From: Actinomyces lilanjuaniae
GTDB lineage: Bacteria; Actinomycetota; Actinomycetes; Actinomycetales; Actinomycetaceae
Direction: 5' to 3'
DNA length: 64,000 nucleotides
Assembly (NCBI RefSeq): GCF_003606385.1
Contig: NZ_CP032514.1
Coordinates: 744,001 to 808,000 of the forward strand
Part shown: piece after piece, positions 37,511 through 48,408 of the stretch
Layout: every line of letters begins with the position of its first letter
How positions within the stretch are numbered: the stretch's first letter is position 1
Notes under the pieces: generated by a model
Seen by the model: only the letters and a program-made list of their open reading frames with translations
What the model was told of the DNA's origin: nothing
Database searches by the model: none
Position numbers and translations under genes: made by a program

Positions 37511-39562
37511 GTGACCACTATGACAGCAACTACTGTGATGACGACCGCCGATCCGGCCGCCACGGACGGGCTCGTTGACGGCCTGTACCGCGAGGGCGAC
37601 AAGATCGCCGACACCAAGGCCCCCCATGACGTGCCCATCGACCGCCGCTGGGAGCAGCGCAAGTTCGAGGCGGCTCTGGTCAACCCGGCCAACCGCCGCA
37701 AGCTGGACGTCATCGTCGTGGGTTCCGGCCTGGCCGGGGGCGCGGCGGCAGCCTCCCTGGGCGAGCAGGGCTACAACGTCAAGGTCTTCTTCTACCAGGA
37801 CTCGGCTCGTCGGGCGCACTCCATCGCCGCCCAGGGTGGTATCAACGCCGCGAAGAACTACCGCAACGACGGGGACTCCACCTATCGGCTCTTCTACGAC
37901 ACGGTCAAGGGAGGGGACTACCGGGCCCGGGAGGACAACGTCTACCGACTGGCGGAGGTCAGCGCCAACATCATCGACCAGTGCGTGGCCCAGGGGGTGC
38001 CCTTCGCCCGTGAGTACGGGGGCCTGCTGGACAACCGCTCCTTCGGCGGCGTCCAGGTCTCGCGGACCTTCTACGCCCGCGGCCAGACCGGCCAGCAGCT
38101 GCTCATTGGTGCCTACCAGGCCCTGGAGCGCCAGGTGCACGCCGGGACCGTCACGGAGTTCCGCCGCCACGAGATGGTCGAGCTTATCGTTGTGGATGGG
38201 CGCGCCCGTGGGATCGTCTCGCGTGACATGGTCACCGGCGCCATCGACACCCACCTGGCCGACGCGGTTGTACTGGCCTCGGGCGGCTACGGCAACGTGT
38301 TCTTCCTGTCCACCAACGCGATGGGCTGCAACGCCACCGCCATCTGGCGGGCGCACCGCAAGGGCGCCTACTTCGCCAACCCCTGCTACACCCAGATCCA
38401 CCCCACCTGCATCCCTCAGTCCGGTGACTTCCAGTCCAAGCTGACCCTGATGAGCGAGTCCCTGCGCAACGACGGGCGCATCTGGGTCCCCAAGAGGGCC
38501 GAGGACTGTGACAAGGACCCCCGTGACATCCCCGAGGAGGATCGCGACTACTACCTGGAGCGCATCTACCCGGCCTTCGGCAACCTGGTCCCGCGTGACA
38601 TCGCCTCCCGCCAGGCCAAGAACATGTGTGACGAGGGACGTGGCGTCGGCCCGGCGATCAAGGAGCGCGACCCTGCCGGCAACGAGCGCATGATGCGTCG
38701 CGGCGTGTACCTGGACTTCTCTGAGGCTATCGGCCGCCTGGGGCGCGACGCGGTCTCCGCGCGCTACGGCAACCTCTTCGAGATGTACCAGCGCATCACC
38801 GGTGACGACCCCTACGAGGTGCCCATGCGCATCTACCCGGCCGTGCACTACACCATGGGCGGCCTGTGGGTGGACTACGACCTGGAGTCCAACATCCCCG
38901 GGCTGTACGTGGCGGGGGAGGCGAACTTCTCCGATCACGGCGCCAACCGCCTGGGCGCCTCGGCGCTGATGCAGGGGCTGGCGGACGGCTACTTTGTCCT
39001 GCCGGACACGATGAACGACTACCTGGCGGACATGCTGCGCCTGGGCAAGGTTGACCCCGGCGCCCCCGAGATCGCCCAGGCCAGGCGCGATGTCGAGGAG
39101 CGCATCGCCCGGCTCATGGCGCTGCGCGGCAGCCGCAGCGTGGACGACTTCCACATGGCCCTGGGGCGCATCATGTGGGAGTACTGCGGGATGGAGCGTC
39201 GGGAGGAGGGCCTACGCACCGCGATCAGGCAGATCCGGGAGCTGAAGAAGGAGTTCTGGCGCGACGCCCGGGTCACGGGCCAGGCCGACGAGCTCAACCA
39301 GGCCCTGGAGAAGGCCGGTCGTCTCCTCGACTTCTTTGAGCTTGCCGAGCTCATGTGCATTGACGCCCTGCACCGCAGGGAGTCCTGCGGCGGGCACTTC
39401 CGGGCTGAGTCCCAGACCCCGGAGGGGGAGGCGATGCGCCACGACGACGAGTTCCTCTACGTGGCGGCCTGGGAGTGGGGCGGGGACGACCAGCCGCCGG
39501 TCCTCCACAAGGAGGACCTTATCTACAAGGACATCGAGCTCAAGCAGCGGAGTTACAAGTGA
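37511..39562 (+). CDS. sdhA: Succinate dehydrogenase / fumarate reductase flavoprotein subunit
   Basis: 683 residues; covalent FAD subunit. N-terminal dinucleotide motif [21 protein letters not shown], then [15 protein letters not shown], where the H bears the FAD. Catalytic segments include [43 protein letters not shown], the [11 protein letters not shown] substrate region and [19 protein letters not shown]. The length and the SdhC type match the non-E. coli SdhCAB class found in actinobacteria and Bacteroidetes, which can act as a fumarate reductase. Its stop overlaps the sdhB GTG. Confidence 0.96.
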   Translation: MTTMTATTVMTTADPAATDGLVDGLYREGDKIADTKAPHDVPIDRRWEQRKFEAALVNPANRRKLDVIVVGSGLAGGAAAASLGEQGYNVKVFFYQDSARRAHSIAAQGGINAAKNYRNDGDSTYRLFYDTVKGGDYRAREDNVYRLAEVSANIIDQCVAQGVPFAREYGGLLDNRSFGGVQVSRTFYARGQTGQQLLIGAYQALERQVHAGTVTEFRRHEMVELIVVDGRARGIVSRDMVTGAIDTHLADAVVLASGGYGNVFFLSTNAMGCNATAIWRAHRKGAYFANPCYTQIHPTCIPQSGDFQSKLTLMSESLRNDGRIWVPKRAEDCDKDPRDIPEEDRDYYLERIYPAFGNLVPRDIASRQAKNMCDEGRGVGPAIKERDPAGNERMMRRGVYLDFSEAIGRLGRDAVSARYGNLFEMYQRITGDDPYEVPMRIYPAVHYTMGGLWVDYDLESNIPGLYVAGEANFSDHGANRLGASALMQGLADGYFVLPDTMNDYLADMLRLGKVDPGAPEIAQARRDVEERIARLMALRGSRSVDDFHMALGRIMWEYCGMERREEGLRTAIRQIRELKKEFWRDARVTGQADELNQALEKAGRLLDFFELAELMCIDALHRRESCGGHFRAESQTPEGEAMRHDDEFLYVAAWEWGGDDQPPVLHKEDLIYKDIELKQRSYK

Positions 39563-40329
39563 ACATCAAGCTCAAGATCTGGCGCCAGCAGAACCAGGAC
39601 TCCCCGGGGCACTTCGAGGAGTACGCCATGAGCGGCATCGAGGAGCACATGAGCTTCCTGGAGGTCCTTGACCTGCTCAACGAACAGCTCTTTGCCGAGG
39701 GCAAGGAGCCGGTGGCCTTCGACTCGGACTGCCGTGAGGGGATCTGTGGCCAGTGCGGCGTGGTCATCAACGGCCAGGCCCACGGTCCCATCCGCTCCAC
39801 CACCTGCCAGCTGCACATGCGTCACCTCTCGGAGGATCCCTCCTTCAAGGACGGCTCTACCATCACCATCGAGCCGTGGCGCTCCACTGGCTTCCCGGTG
39901 CTGCGCGACCTTATCGTGGACCGCAGCGCCCTGGACCGCATCGTCCAGGCGGGCGGCTACATCTCGGTGAACACCGGTGGCGCGCCTGAGGCCCACTCCG
40001 TGCCCGTGCAGAAGGAGAAGGCTGACGCCGCCTTCGAGGCAGCCGCGTGCATCGGCTGCGGCGCCTGTGTGGCTGCCTGCCCCAACGCGTCGGCCATGCT
40101 GTTCACCGGCGCCAAGATCGCCCACCTGGGCCTGCTGCCGCAGGGACAGCCTGAGCGCCTGGCGCGGGTGGTGAGCATGCTGGGCCAGCACGACGCTGAG
40201 GGCTTCGGTGGCTGCACCAACATCGGTGAGTGCGCGGCGGTGTGCCCCAAGTCGGTGCCTCTGGAGGTCATCTCCCGCCTCAACCGCGACCTGGGCCACG
40301 CCCTGTGGAAGGGCCAGAAGGCCCACTGA
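39559..40329 (+). CDS. sdhB: Succinate dehydrogenase / fumarate reductase iron-sulfur subunit
   Basis: 256 residues from the GTG at 39559 ([21 protein letters not shown]). The [2Fe-2S] cluster motif is [21 protein letters not shown]. The C-terminal ferredoxin-like domain has [15 protein letters not shown] for the [4Fe-4S] cluster and [22 protein letters not shown] for the [3Fe-4S] cluster. It relays electrons between SdhA and SdhC. The four-base overlap with sdhA indicates equal translation. Confidence 0.96.
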   Translation: MNIKLKIWRQQNQDSPGHFEEYAMSGIEEHMSFLEVLDLLNEQLFAEGKEPVAFDSDCREGICGQCGVVINGQAHGPIRSTTCQLHMRHLSEDPSFKDGSTITIEPWRSTGFPVLRDLIVDRSALDRIVQAGGYISVNTGGAPEAHSVPVQKEKADAAFEAAACIGCGACVAACPNASAMLFTGAKIAHLGLLPQGQPERLARVVSMLGQHDAEGFGGCTNIGECAAVCPKSVPLEVISRLNRDLGHALWKGQKAH

Positions 40330-40462
40330 CCTCCTGCTGCACATCGTCAGGGCGGGCGACCCGGCCGGAGCGCCGGATGCGCGGCGTTGCGGGAGCCTAC
40401 CCGTGTGGGTAGCAGGCTGAAGACGTGTAGCAGGCGGGGCGTGCGCGCCGCATTCGGGGCGC

Positions 40463-40468
40463 TAGGCT
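40463..40468 (+). promoter_or_regulatory. Leaderless -10 element of tsaD
   Basis: TAGGCT, seven bases, then the tsaD GTG (40476), without a Shine-Dalgarno sequence. It is the same hexamer as at tsaB, so the two t6A partners may share promoter type. Confidence 0.55.
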
Positions 40469-40475
40469 GGCTGCC

Positions 40476-41522
40476 GTGAGCAGTCCCCTGATCCTCGGTA
40501 TCGAGTCCACCTGTGACGAGACCGGCGTGGCGCTGGTGCGTGGCGAGACGCTCCTAAGCGAGGTGACGGCCACCTCCATGGAGGAGCACGCGCGCTACGG
40601 CGGCATCATCCCCGAGATCGCCTCCCGCGCCCACCTGGAGTCCTTCCTGCCCACCTTGGATTCCGCCTTGGAGCAGGCGGGAGTCAACCTGGAGGAGGTG
40701 GACGCGGTCGCGGTCAGTGCCGGCCCCGGGCTCGTCGGGTCGTTGACGGTGGGTATCTCGGCTGCCAAGGCGCTGGCCGCCTCCCTGGGGGTACCCGTGT
40801 ACGGCGTCAACCACGTCGTGGGGCACCTGGCTGTGGCCGGGCTGGTAGGCGAGTCGCTTCCGCAGCGTTTTGTGGGGCTGGTCGTCTCCGGCGGGCACTC
40901 TAGCCTGCTGAGCGTGCGCGACCTTGCTGCCGACGTCGAGGAGCTGGGGGGCACGCTGGACGACGCCGCAGGCGAGGCCTTCGACAAGGTCGGGCGTCTT
41001 CTGGGGCTGCCCTACCCGGGAGGACCGCACGTGGACCGGCTGGCCCGTGAGGGGGACGTCACTGCAGTCCGCTTCCCCCGGGGGCTGGCTGCGGCCAAGG
41101 ACAGGCAGCGCCACCGCTACGACTTCTCCTTCTCAGGTCTCAAGACGGCGGTAGCCCGTCACGTCGAGTCCGCTCAGGGCAGCGGTGAGGAGGTCCGCCG
41201 GGCCGACGTGTGCGCGGCGTTCTCCGAGGCCGTCAACGACTCCCTGACGGCTAAGGCGGTGCAGGCCTGCCTGGACTACGACTGTGACACGCTCGTGGTC
41301 GGGGGCGGCTTCTCCGCCAACTCCCGTCTGCGCCAGCTGGCCGCCCGTCGCTGCGAGGCTGCGGGACTGGACCTGCGGATCCCGCCGCCGCGCTACTGCA
41401 CCGACAACGGGGCACAGATTGCGGCCCTGGGAGCGGCGGCAGTGCGGTCGGGCCTGCCCCCCTCACCCATGGGCTTCGGTCCCGACTCCAGCATGCCGCT
41501 GGACGTCACGGTGGTGCGGTGA
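40476..41522 (+). CDS. tsaD: tRNA N6-adenosine threonylcarbamoyltransferase TsaD
   Basis: Catalytic subunit that moves the threonylcarbamoyl group onto A37 of ANN-decoding tRNAs. 348 residues with [52 protein letters not shown] and the metal histidines in [15 protein letters not shown]; then [46 protein letters not shown] and [12 protein letters not shown]. All are TsaD/Kae1 signatures. It is separated from tsaB by the sdh operon. Its last 60 bases are overlapped by the convergent ligase gene. Confidence 0.97.
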   Translation: MSSPLILGIESTCDETGVALVRGETLLSEVTATSMEEHARYGGIIPEIASRAHLESFLPTLDSALEQAGVNLEEVDAVAVSAGPGLVGSLTVGISAAKALAASLGVPVYGVNHVVGHLAVAGLVGESLPQRFVGLVVSGGHSSLLSVRDLAADVEELGGTLDDAAGEAFDKVGRLLGLPYPGGPHVDRLAREGDVTAVRFPRGLAAAKDRQRHRYDFSFSGLKTAVARHVESAQGSGEEVRRADVCAAFSEAVNDSLTAKAVQACLDYDCDTLVVGGGFSANSRLRQLAARRCEAAGLDLRIPPPRYCTDNGAQIAALGAAAVRSGLPPSPMGFGPDSSMPLDVTVVR

Positions 41523-42752
41523 GGCGGAGGAGAGCACCTCGGCGGGGCGCAGCGGGCGGCCTGCCCGGGCCTCGGCGAGCAGGAGCCTGACCGCAGCCTC
41601 CTTCATGCCTCCTGCCGCGTGGGCGGCGGCGATCTGGCGCTGGTAGGAGGCCCCGGTCTCCAAGGTCGCACGCACGCCGTCGAGCTCGGCCGCGCACCCC
41701 AGGTCCTCGGCCACGGGCGCCAGCTCTGCCAGCATCCGCGTAATGGTGTCTGCCACCGGCTCCTCCTCGCCTGCGGCGTTGACGATGAGGACGGCCTCCA
41801 TTCCGTAGCGGGCCGATCGCCACTTGTTCTCCGCCACGTACCAGTCTGGCATGGACTCCAGCTCCTGGCCCCGGTCCAGGCGGCGGGAGAAGTCCTCTAC
41901 CAGGCACTGGGTCAGGGCGGCGACCCCGGCCAGCTCGGTGAGGTTCGTGGCGGCGTCGCAGGCACGGACCTCGATCGTACCCAGACGGGGCGAGGGGCGC
42001 ACGTCCCAGCGGATCTCCGAGAACTCCTCGATGACGCCGGTGCGGATGAGGTCGCCGGTGTAGCCTTCCAGCTCCTCCCAGGAGCCGAGCTGCTCGGGTG
42101 CCCCGGCTGTGGGCAGCTGCTGGAACATCATGGCCCGGTTGTCGGCGTAGCCGGTGTCAGTCCCGGCCCAGAAGGGCGAGGACGCGCTCAGGCACTGTAG
42201 GTGGGCGGTACGGGTGAGCAGGGCGCTGAGGATCGGCAGGACCTTGGCACGCTCCTCTACGCCCACGTGGACATGGGTGCCAAAGATGAGCATCTGGTGC
42301 CCCCACAGCCGGGTGCGGTCCACCAGTCGCGCGTAGCGCTCGGCGTCGGTGACCTTCTGCACCAGCGGGTCGGCGAAGGGGTGGGTGCCAGCCGAGGCAA
42401 GGTCCACCCGCAGGGGGTTCGTCACCGGCAGGACCCGGTCGAAGGCGAAGGCAAGGTCCTCCATGCACTGACTCACGGTGGAGCGCGCCCCGGAGACCAG
42501 CTCGATGGTGTTAAGCATCATCTCCCCGTGGATGTGCGGGTCGTCCCCGACAGCAGCGAGGACCTCCGCCGCGCACTGACGCAGGTCGAGGCTGTCACGG
42601 TCGATGAGGGCCAGCTCCCACTCCACGCCCAGGGTGGAGCGGGGCGAGGAGGCGAAGGCCAGCCGGTGGCGGCGCGGGTGGTCCGCCGCACGAGCCGCCG
42701 CGTCACAGGCTGGAGCGGGGGGCGCAGGAGGTGCGGTGCGGGATACGGACAT
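41463..42752 (-). CDS. ybdK: Type 2 glutamate-cysteine ligase (YbdK-like carboxylate-amine ligase)
   Basis: Weak gamma-glutamylcysteine synthetase family (GCS2). It has [20 protein letters not shown], the GVExE/W metal-binding start; [37 protein letters not shown] (the G-x-H-x-H motif); [21 protein letters not shown]; and [18 protein letters not shown], in order. It could make gamma-glutamylcysteine; the real substrate in actinobacteria is often unknown. Start taken at ATG 42752 ([11 protein letters not shown]), which has AAGGAGAACCG upstream; an open frame continues further but is Pro-rich and unlikely. It overlaps the tsaD 3' end by 60 bp, tail to tail. Confidence 0.88.
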   Translation of the reverse strand: MSVSRTAPPAPPAPACDAAARAADHPRRHRLAFASSPRSTLGVEWELALIDRDSLDLRQCAAEVLAAVGDDPHIHGEMMLNTIELVSGARSTVSQCMEDLAFAFDRVLPVTNPLRVDLASAGTHPFADPLVQKVTDAERYARLVDRTRLWGHQMLIFGTHVHVGVEERAKVLPILSALLTRTAHLQCLSASSPFWAGTDTGYADNRAMMFQQLPTAGAPEQLGSWEELEGYTGDLIRTGVIEEFSEIRWDVRPSPRLGTIEVRACDAATNLTELAGVAALTQCLVEDFSRRLDRGQELESMPDWYVAENKWRSARYGMEAVLIVNAAGEEEPVADTITRMLAELAPVAEDLGCAAELDGVRATLETGASYQRQIAAAHAAGGMKEAAVRLLLAEARAGRPLRPAEVLSSASPHHRDVQRHAGVGTEAHG

Positions 42753-42891
42753 CGGTTCTCCTTGGGTGGACCGGGACGAGTCACGGGTTGTCAGACGTGG
42801 CGGGTCAATGATGAGGGGCGGGGGTGGCTGCGAGGCGGTGCCGGCCAGAGCGGCTGGCCGGGCGGGTGCGCGGTGAGACGCCACAGGGGGC

Positions 42892-44181
42892 TCACAGGGG
42901 GGTGTCGTCCGCAGGGACAGGGCGGACTGGGTGTCCAGCGCTGGTCGGCTCGACGACGAGGACCACTCCTCTGGCGCTGCTGCCGACCCTGGTCACCAGC
43001 CAGGTCTCACTGGCGTTCCCGCGCAGCCGCAGCGAGGCGCGTAGCGCCTCCGGGGAGACCTCCACGCCGCGCCGGTGGATCTCCAGGCTGCCGATCCCGT
43101 GGGCGCGTACTCGTGAGCGCAGTGCCTTGAGACGCAGGGGCAGGACCTCGCGCAGGTGCCAGGAGCGTAGGAAGGGTGACAGCCCGGGACCTGCCGGGGT
43201 GCTGCCTGTCAGGTAGGCGATGCGAGGACCGACAGGTCGTGCCCCTAGGCGCTCAGCGGCCAGGGCCACCAGGCCCGCACGGATGACGGCGCCGTCGGGC
43301 TCGTGGATGAGGGGGCCGAGGTCCTCAAGGGAGACGACGGGGTCGAGCTGGGCGGGAGGCAGCGAGGGGTCGGTGCCGTCGGGATCGCTCAGTAGGTGCG
43401 AGGTGGTGCCTCCTGAGCCGTCGTCGTGCAGGACCAGCGCGGAGCGTCCCGGCCCCTCAGGAGCCAGGGGGCCGCACCACACGGCGGCCTCCACGACGTC
43501 GCGGTCCACACTGACCCACTGCACGTGGGCGTCGGGAGGCAGCTCGGCGTGGTCGGTGCCCGGGGCGATCTTGACGCCGAGGGCGTCCACCCTTCCGCGC
43601 AGGGCCAGGACCTCCTCCAGCGGCGGTGACCACTGCCCGGGGCTGGTGAGCCGCCTGCCGTCGGCGCGGCGCGCGGGGTCAGCGAAGACGGCGTCGACGC
43701 CCTCGGCGGCCAGGTCCACCTCCAGGGCGTCCGCGCACCGGACAGTGGCGTGAGGGAAGGGCATGAGGTTGACCGTGGCCAGGGCGGCAGTGGTCTCGTC
43801 GCGATCGACAGCCAGGACGGGCAGCTCAAGGCCGGCCAGGGCGATGGCGTCCCCGCCGATGCCGCACCCGAGGTCTGCCACGCGAGCGGACTCGGCTGCC
43901 GCGTAGCGTGCGGCGTGGTGGGCGGCCACGGTCAGGCGGGTGGCCTGCTCCAGACCGTCGGGCGTGAAGAGCATCGTCTGGGCGAAGGGGCCGAACTTGG
44001 CGGTGGCCCGGGAGCGCAGCCGTTGCTGGGTCAGGGCCGCGGACACCAGGGCGGGGGCGTGGCCCTCCTCCCGTAGCGAGCGGCTCAGGGCCAGGGACTG
44101 CTGGGGGTCGTAGGGGGGCAGGGAGGACAGGAGCGCCCACCCCTCAGGAGTCAGCAGCAGGGCGAGGTCGGAGGTGGCCAT
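42892..44181 (-). CDS. Class I SAM-dependent methyltransferase with THUMP-like C-terminal domain
   Basis: 429 residues from ATG 44181. SAM site VADLGCGIGGDAIALAGLELPVLAVDRDETTAALATVN is textbook class I (motif I, acidic end of strand 2). VDAVFADPARRADGRRL is the motif IV region (DPaR). The C-terminal 130 residues (IAYLTGSTPAGPGLSPFLRSWHLREVLPLRLKALRSRVRAHG-like) match the THUMP-like domain of this actinobacterial family, which suggests an RNA target. The exact substrate is unknown. It is upstream of the ligase gene on the same strand, 139 bp apart. Confidence 0.85.
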   Translation of the reverse strand: MATSDLALLLTPEGWALLSSLPPYDPQQSLALSRSLREEGHAPALVSAALTQQRLRSRATAKFGPFAQTMLFTPDGLEQATRLTVAAHHAARYAAAESARVADLGCGIGGDAIALAGLELPVLAVDRDETTAALATVNLMPFPHATVRCADALEVDLAAEGVDAVFADPARRADGRRLTSPGQWSPPLEEVLALRGRVDALGVKIAPGTDHAELPPDAHVQWVSVDRDVVEAAVWCGPLAPEGPGRSALVLHDDGSGGTTSHLLSDPDGTDPSLPPAQLDPVVSLEDLGPLIHEPDGAVIRAGLVALAAERLGARPVGPRIAYLTGSTPAGPGLSPFLRSWHLREVLPLRLKALRSRVRAHGIGSLEIHRRGVEVSPEALRASLRLRGNASETWLVTRVGSSARGVVLVVEPTSAGHPVRPVPADDTPL

Positions 44182-44389
44182 CGGGGTGATCATGTCACGG
44201 CCGGGCCCGCAGCCGGGTCAGGCGCTCGGGGCGGTGCGGTGGTGTGATGGGACGGCTGTAGGGGAGCAGCGCAGGTGAGGTAGCAGGTGAGGTAGAAGGA
44301 CGCCCCGGAAGCGGTACGGAACAGTGTGGGGGCAGCGCGGGAACAGCCCGGCGGGTGACTGACGCCGTTGGCGAAACCAGGAGGACATG

Positions 44390-44416
44390 TTGGCACTCGC
44401 ATTGACTGAGTGCTAA
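44390..44416. promoter_or_regulatory. CIRCE element (HrcA operator)
   Basis: TTGGCACTC, nine bases, GAGTGCTAA: the CIRCE inverted repeat (consensus TTAGCACTC-N9-GAGTGCTAA) with a single mismatch. It overlaps the -35 and spacer of the groES promoter, so bound HrcA would block RNA polymerase and release it on heat shock. Confidence 0.92.
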
Positions 44417-44430
44417 CACCGTCGTAGATT
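44402..44430 (+). promoter_or_regulatory. groES promoter
   Basis: TTGACT (44402-44407), exactly 17 bp, TAGATT (44425-44430). It is interleaved with the CIRCE element and implies a leader of about 180 nt before groES. Confidence 0.75.
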
Positions 44431-44618
44431 CTGGCCAGGCGCAGGCCGTGTCCTGGCGCTTCCCGCTCTGGCTGGGCCCGGTCGGGGGTGGTGGGCGCGA
44501 TCTGCGACTTGCGCTCCACCTGTCTCTGGTCGGCTCCCGCGACGGCGGCCAGCTGCTCCCGTGGAGGGCGAACACGTCGTTCCACCGCACGCTGAGAAGC
44601 GAGAAGGGGAGGTCCCCA

Positions 44619-44915
44619 ATGTCGATCTCCATCAAGCCGCTCGAGGACCGTATCGTCGTCCAGACCCTCGAGGCTGAGGAGACCACCGCATCCGGTCTGG
44701 TCATTCCTGACACCGCCAAGGAGAAGCCGCAGGAGGGCAAGGTCGTGGCCGTGGGTCCCGGCCGTGTCGACGACTCCGGTAACCGTGTCCCGGTCGACGT
44801 CGCCCAGGGCGACGTCGTCATCTACTCCAAGTACGGAGGCACCGAGGTCACCTATGAGGGCGAGGACTACCTCATCCTCTCCGCCCGTGACGTCCTCGCC
44901 GTCGTCACCAGGTGA
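44619..44915 (+). CDS. groES: Co-chaperonin GroES
   Basis: 98-residue Hsp10 lid of the GroEL cage. It has [48 protein letters not shown], with the mobile loop [11 protein letters not shown] that docks on GroEL, and [30 protein letters not shown] at the end. The ATG at 44619 follows GAAGGGGAGG. No groEL follows; a terminator does. The gene stands alone under CIRCE control, with groEL presumably elsewhere, as is common in actinobacteria. Confidence 0.97.
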   Translation: MSISIKPLEDRIVVQTLEAEETTASGLVIPDTAKEKPQEGKVVAVGPGRVDDSGNRVPVDVAQGDVVIYSKYGGTEVTYEGEDYLILSARDVLAVVTR

Positions 44916-45052
44916 CGCCCGCAGGCGCGTGACCCTCGTGGTGCTGGCTGGCACTGGTTGGCGCTGTAACCGGTGACGCCGTGCCGACGTCGGTCGGTAG
45001 CAGTCACCTGTCCGGCTGCCAGTCAGTGGCATCAGTGACAGCATCATGTGGC

Positions 45053-45087
45053 AAGGGGAGAAGCACCAGTGTCGTGCTTCTCCCCTT
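45053..45087 (+). terminator. Terminator after groES
   Basis: A perfect 14-bp inverted repeat (AAGGGGAGAAGCAC, 45053-45066; complement 45074-45087) with a 7-base loop, ending in CTT and CGTCTT. It lies 138 bp after the groES stop. Confidence 0.85.
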
Positions 45088-45225
45088 CGTCTTACCGCTG
45101 CGCCTGGCGGACTCTGCCGTAGTAGCCGGGTCGTGGCGGCCCCTGACGGCCCGGACTGGTCAAACCTGGTCAGTTGTACGCGGGTCGCGGTGTCCGTGAA
45201 GGGCCTGTGAGGGCCGCGTGCGGAG

Positions 45226-45528
45226 TCAGGCGGAGGTGCTGACGAGGCGGCGGGCCTCGTGCTCGTGGTAGGTGCGGCGCTCGTCCTCGCTCATGCCGCC
45301 CCACACCCCGTAGGGCTCATGGGTGCGCAGGGCGTGCTCGCGGCACTCGTTGATGACGGGGCAGCGTTGACAGATCGCCTTGGCGCCGTCGTCCCGCTTG
45401 CGGCGCGAGCTGCCCCTCTCCCCGTCGGGGTGGAAGAACACCGCTGAGTCCATGCCTAAGCAGGCTCCCCGGTACTGCCACTCCCACAGTGCCGAGATTG
45501 GTCCGGGTAAGCGTGAGGAGTCGTGCAT
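45226..45528 (-). CDS. whiB2: WhiB-family iron-sulfur transcriptional regulator (WhiB2/WhmD-like)
   Basis: A 100-residue Wbl protein. The four cluster cysteines are C23, C53, C56 and C62 (RGACLGMD, AICQRCPVINEC), holding an NO/O2-sensitive [4Fe-4S] cluster. GVWGG (74-78), the beta-turn that contacts SigA region 4, and a basic tail follow. The extra segment VFFHPDGERGSSRRKR between the first and second Cys is typical of WhiB2/WhmD, which controls septation in mycobacteria and streptomycetes. ATG at 45528 has AGGGACG upstream. It is divergent from guaB, with its own promoter. Confidence 0.92.
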   Translation of the reverse strand: MHDSSRLPGPISALWEWQYRGACLGMDSAVFFHPDGERGSSRRKRDDGAKAICQRCPVINECREHALRTHEPYGVWGGMSEDERRTYHEHEARRLVSTSA

Positions 45529-45596
45529 CGGACCGTCCCTCCTTACGACGAGTTGCAGGGTTCTGTGCCGTACCCGTGGCACGGCGGCTAGGCACA

Positions 45597-45625
45597 ACAG
45601 TAGGATCCTACAAAGCGAATGGCAA
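45597..45625 (-). promoter_or_regulatory. whiB promoter with internal palindrome
   Basis: Minus strand: TTGCCA (45620-45625), 17 bp, TACTGT (45597-45602). A 12-bp perfect palindrome, GTAGGATCCTAC (45600-45611), overlaps the -10 and its upstream flank, so it is well placed as an operator. No other strong promoter is visible for this gene. Confidence 0.5.
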
Positions 45626-45646
45626 GATTTTTTTGCATCTTTATGA

Positions 45647-48084
<2,438 letters not shown>

Positions 48085-48408
48085 CGCTGAAGCATGCCAC
48101 GGGCCGCCGACGCTGCTGCCGCTGGAGGCTACTGCTGGTCGCTGACGGTCACTGTTGGTCACGATGTTGTGGCGCTCCCGGCGGGGGATTGAGGAGGAGG
48201 GGCAGCATCCGGGGAGGGTGGAGTTGTAGGAATGCTCAGATCTCGTTGTGGTCTCCTGGTTTCCCTTCCTTGGCGGTAGGTGGGTCGGTAGCGTGCGGTG
48301 TGGTCGCATGGGCACCGTGTACCAGGCTCCTGGGGGTGGTGTACCGGCTGCCTGCCCGTGTGGGCGGGTGGCCATCAGCAAGCCGAGGAAATAGGACGAG
48401 GGGGCGTC
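48085..48408 (+). other. Spacer upstream of the toxin gene
   Basis: About 320 bp between the divergent exonuclease and toxin genes. I see no gene here, and in particular no small WXG100/Esx chaperone gene. It should hold both promoters; no clear -10/-35 pair can be assigned. GGACGAGGGGGCGTC precedes the toxin GTG. Confidence 0.5.
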
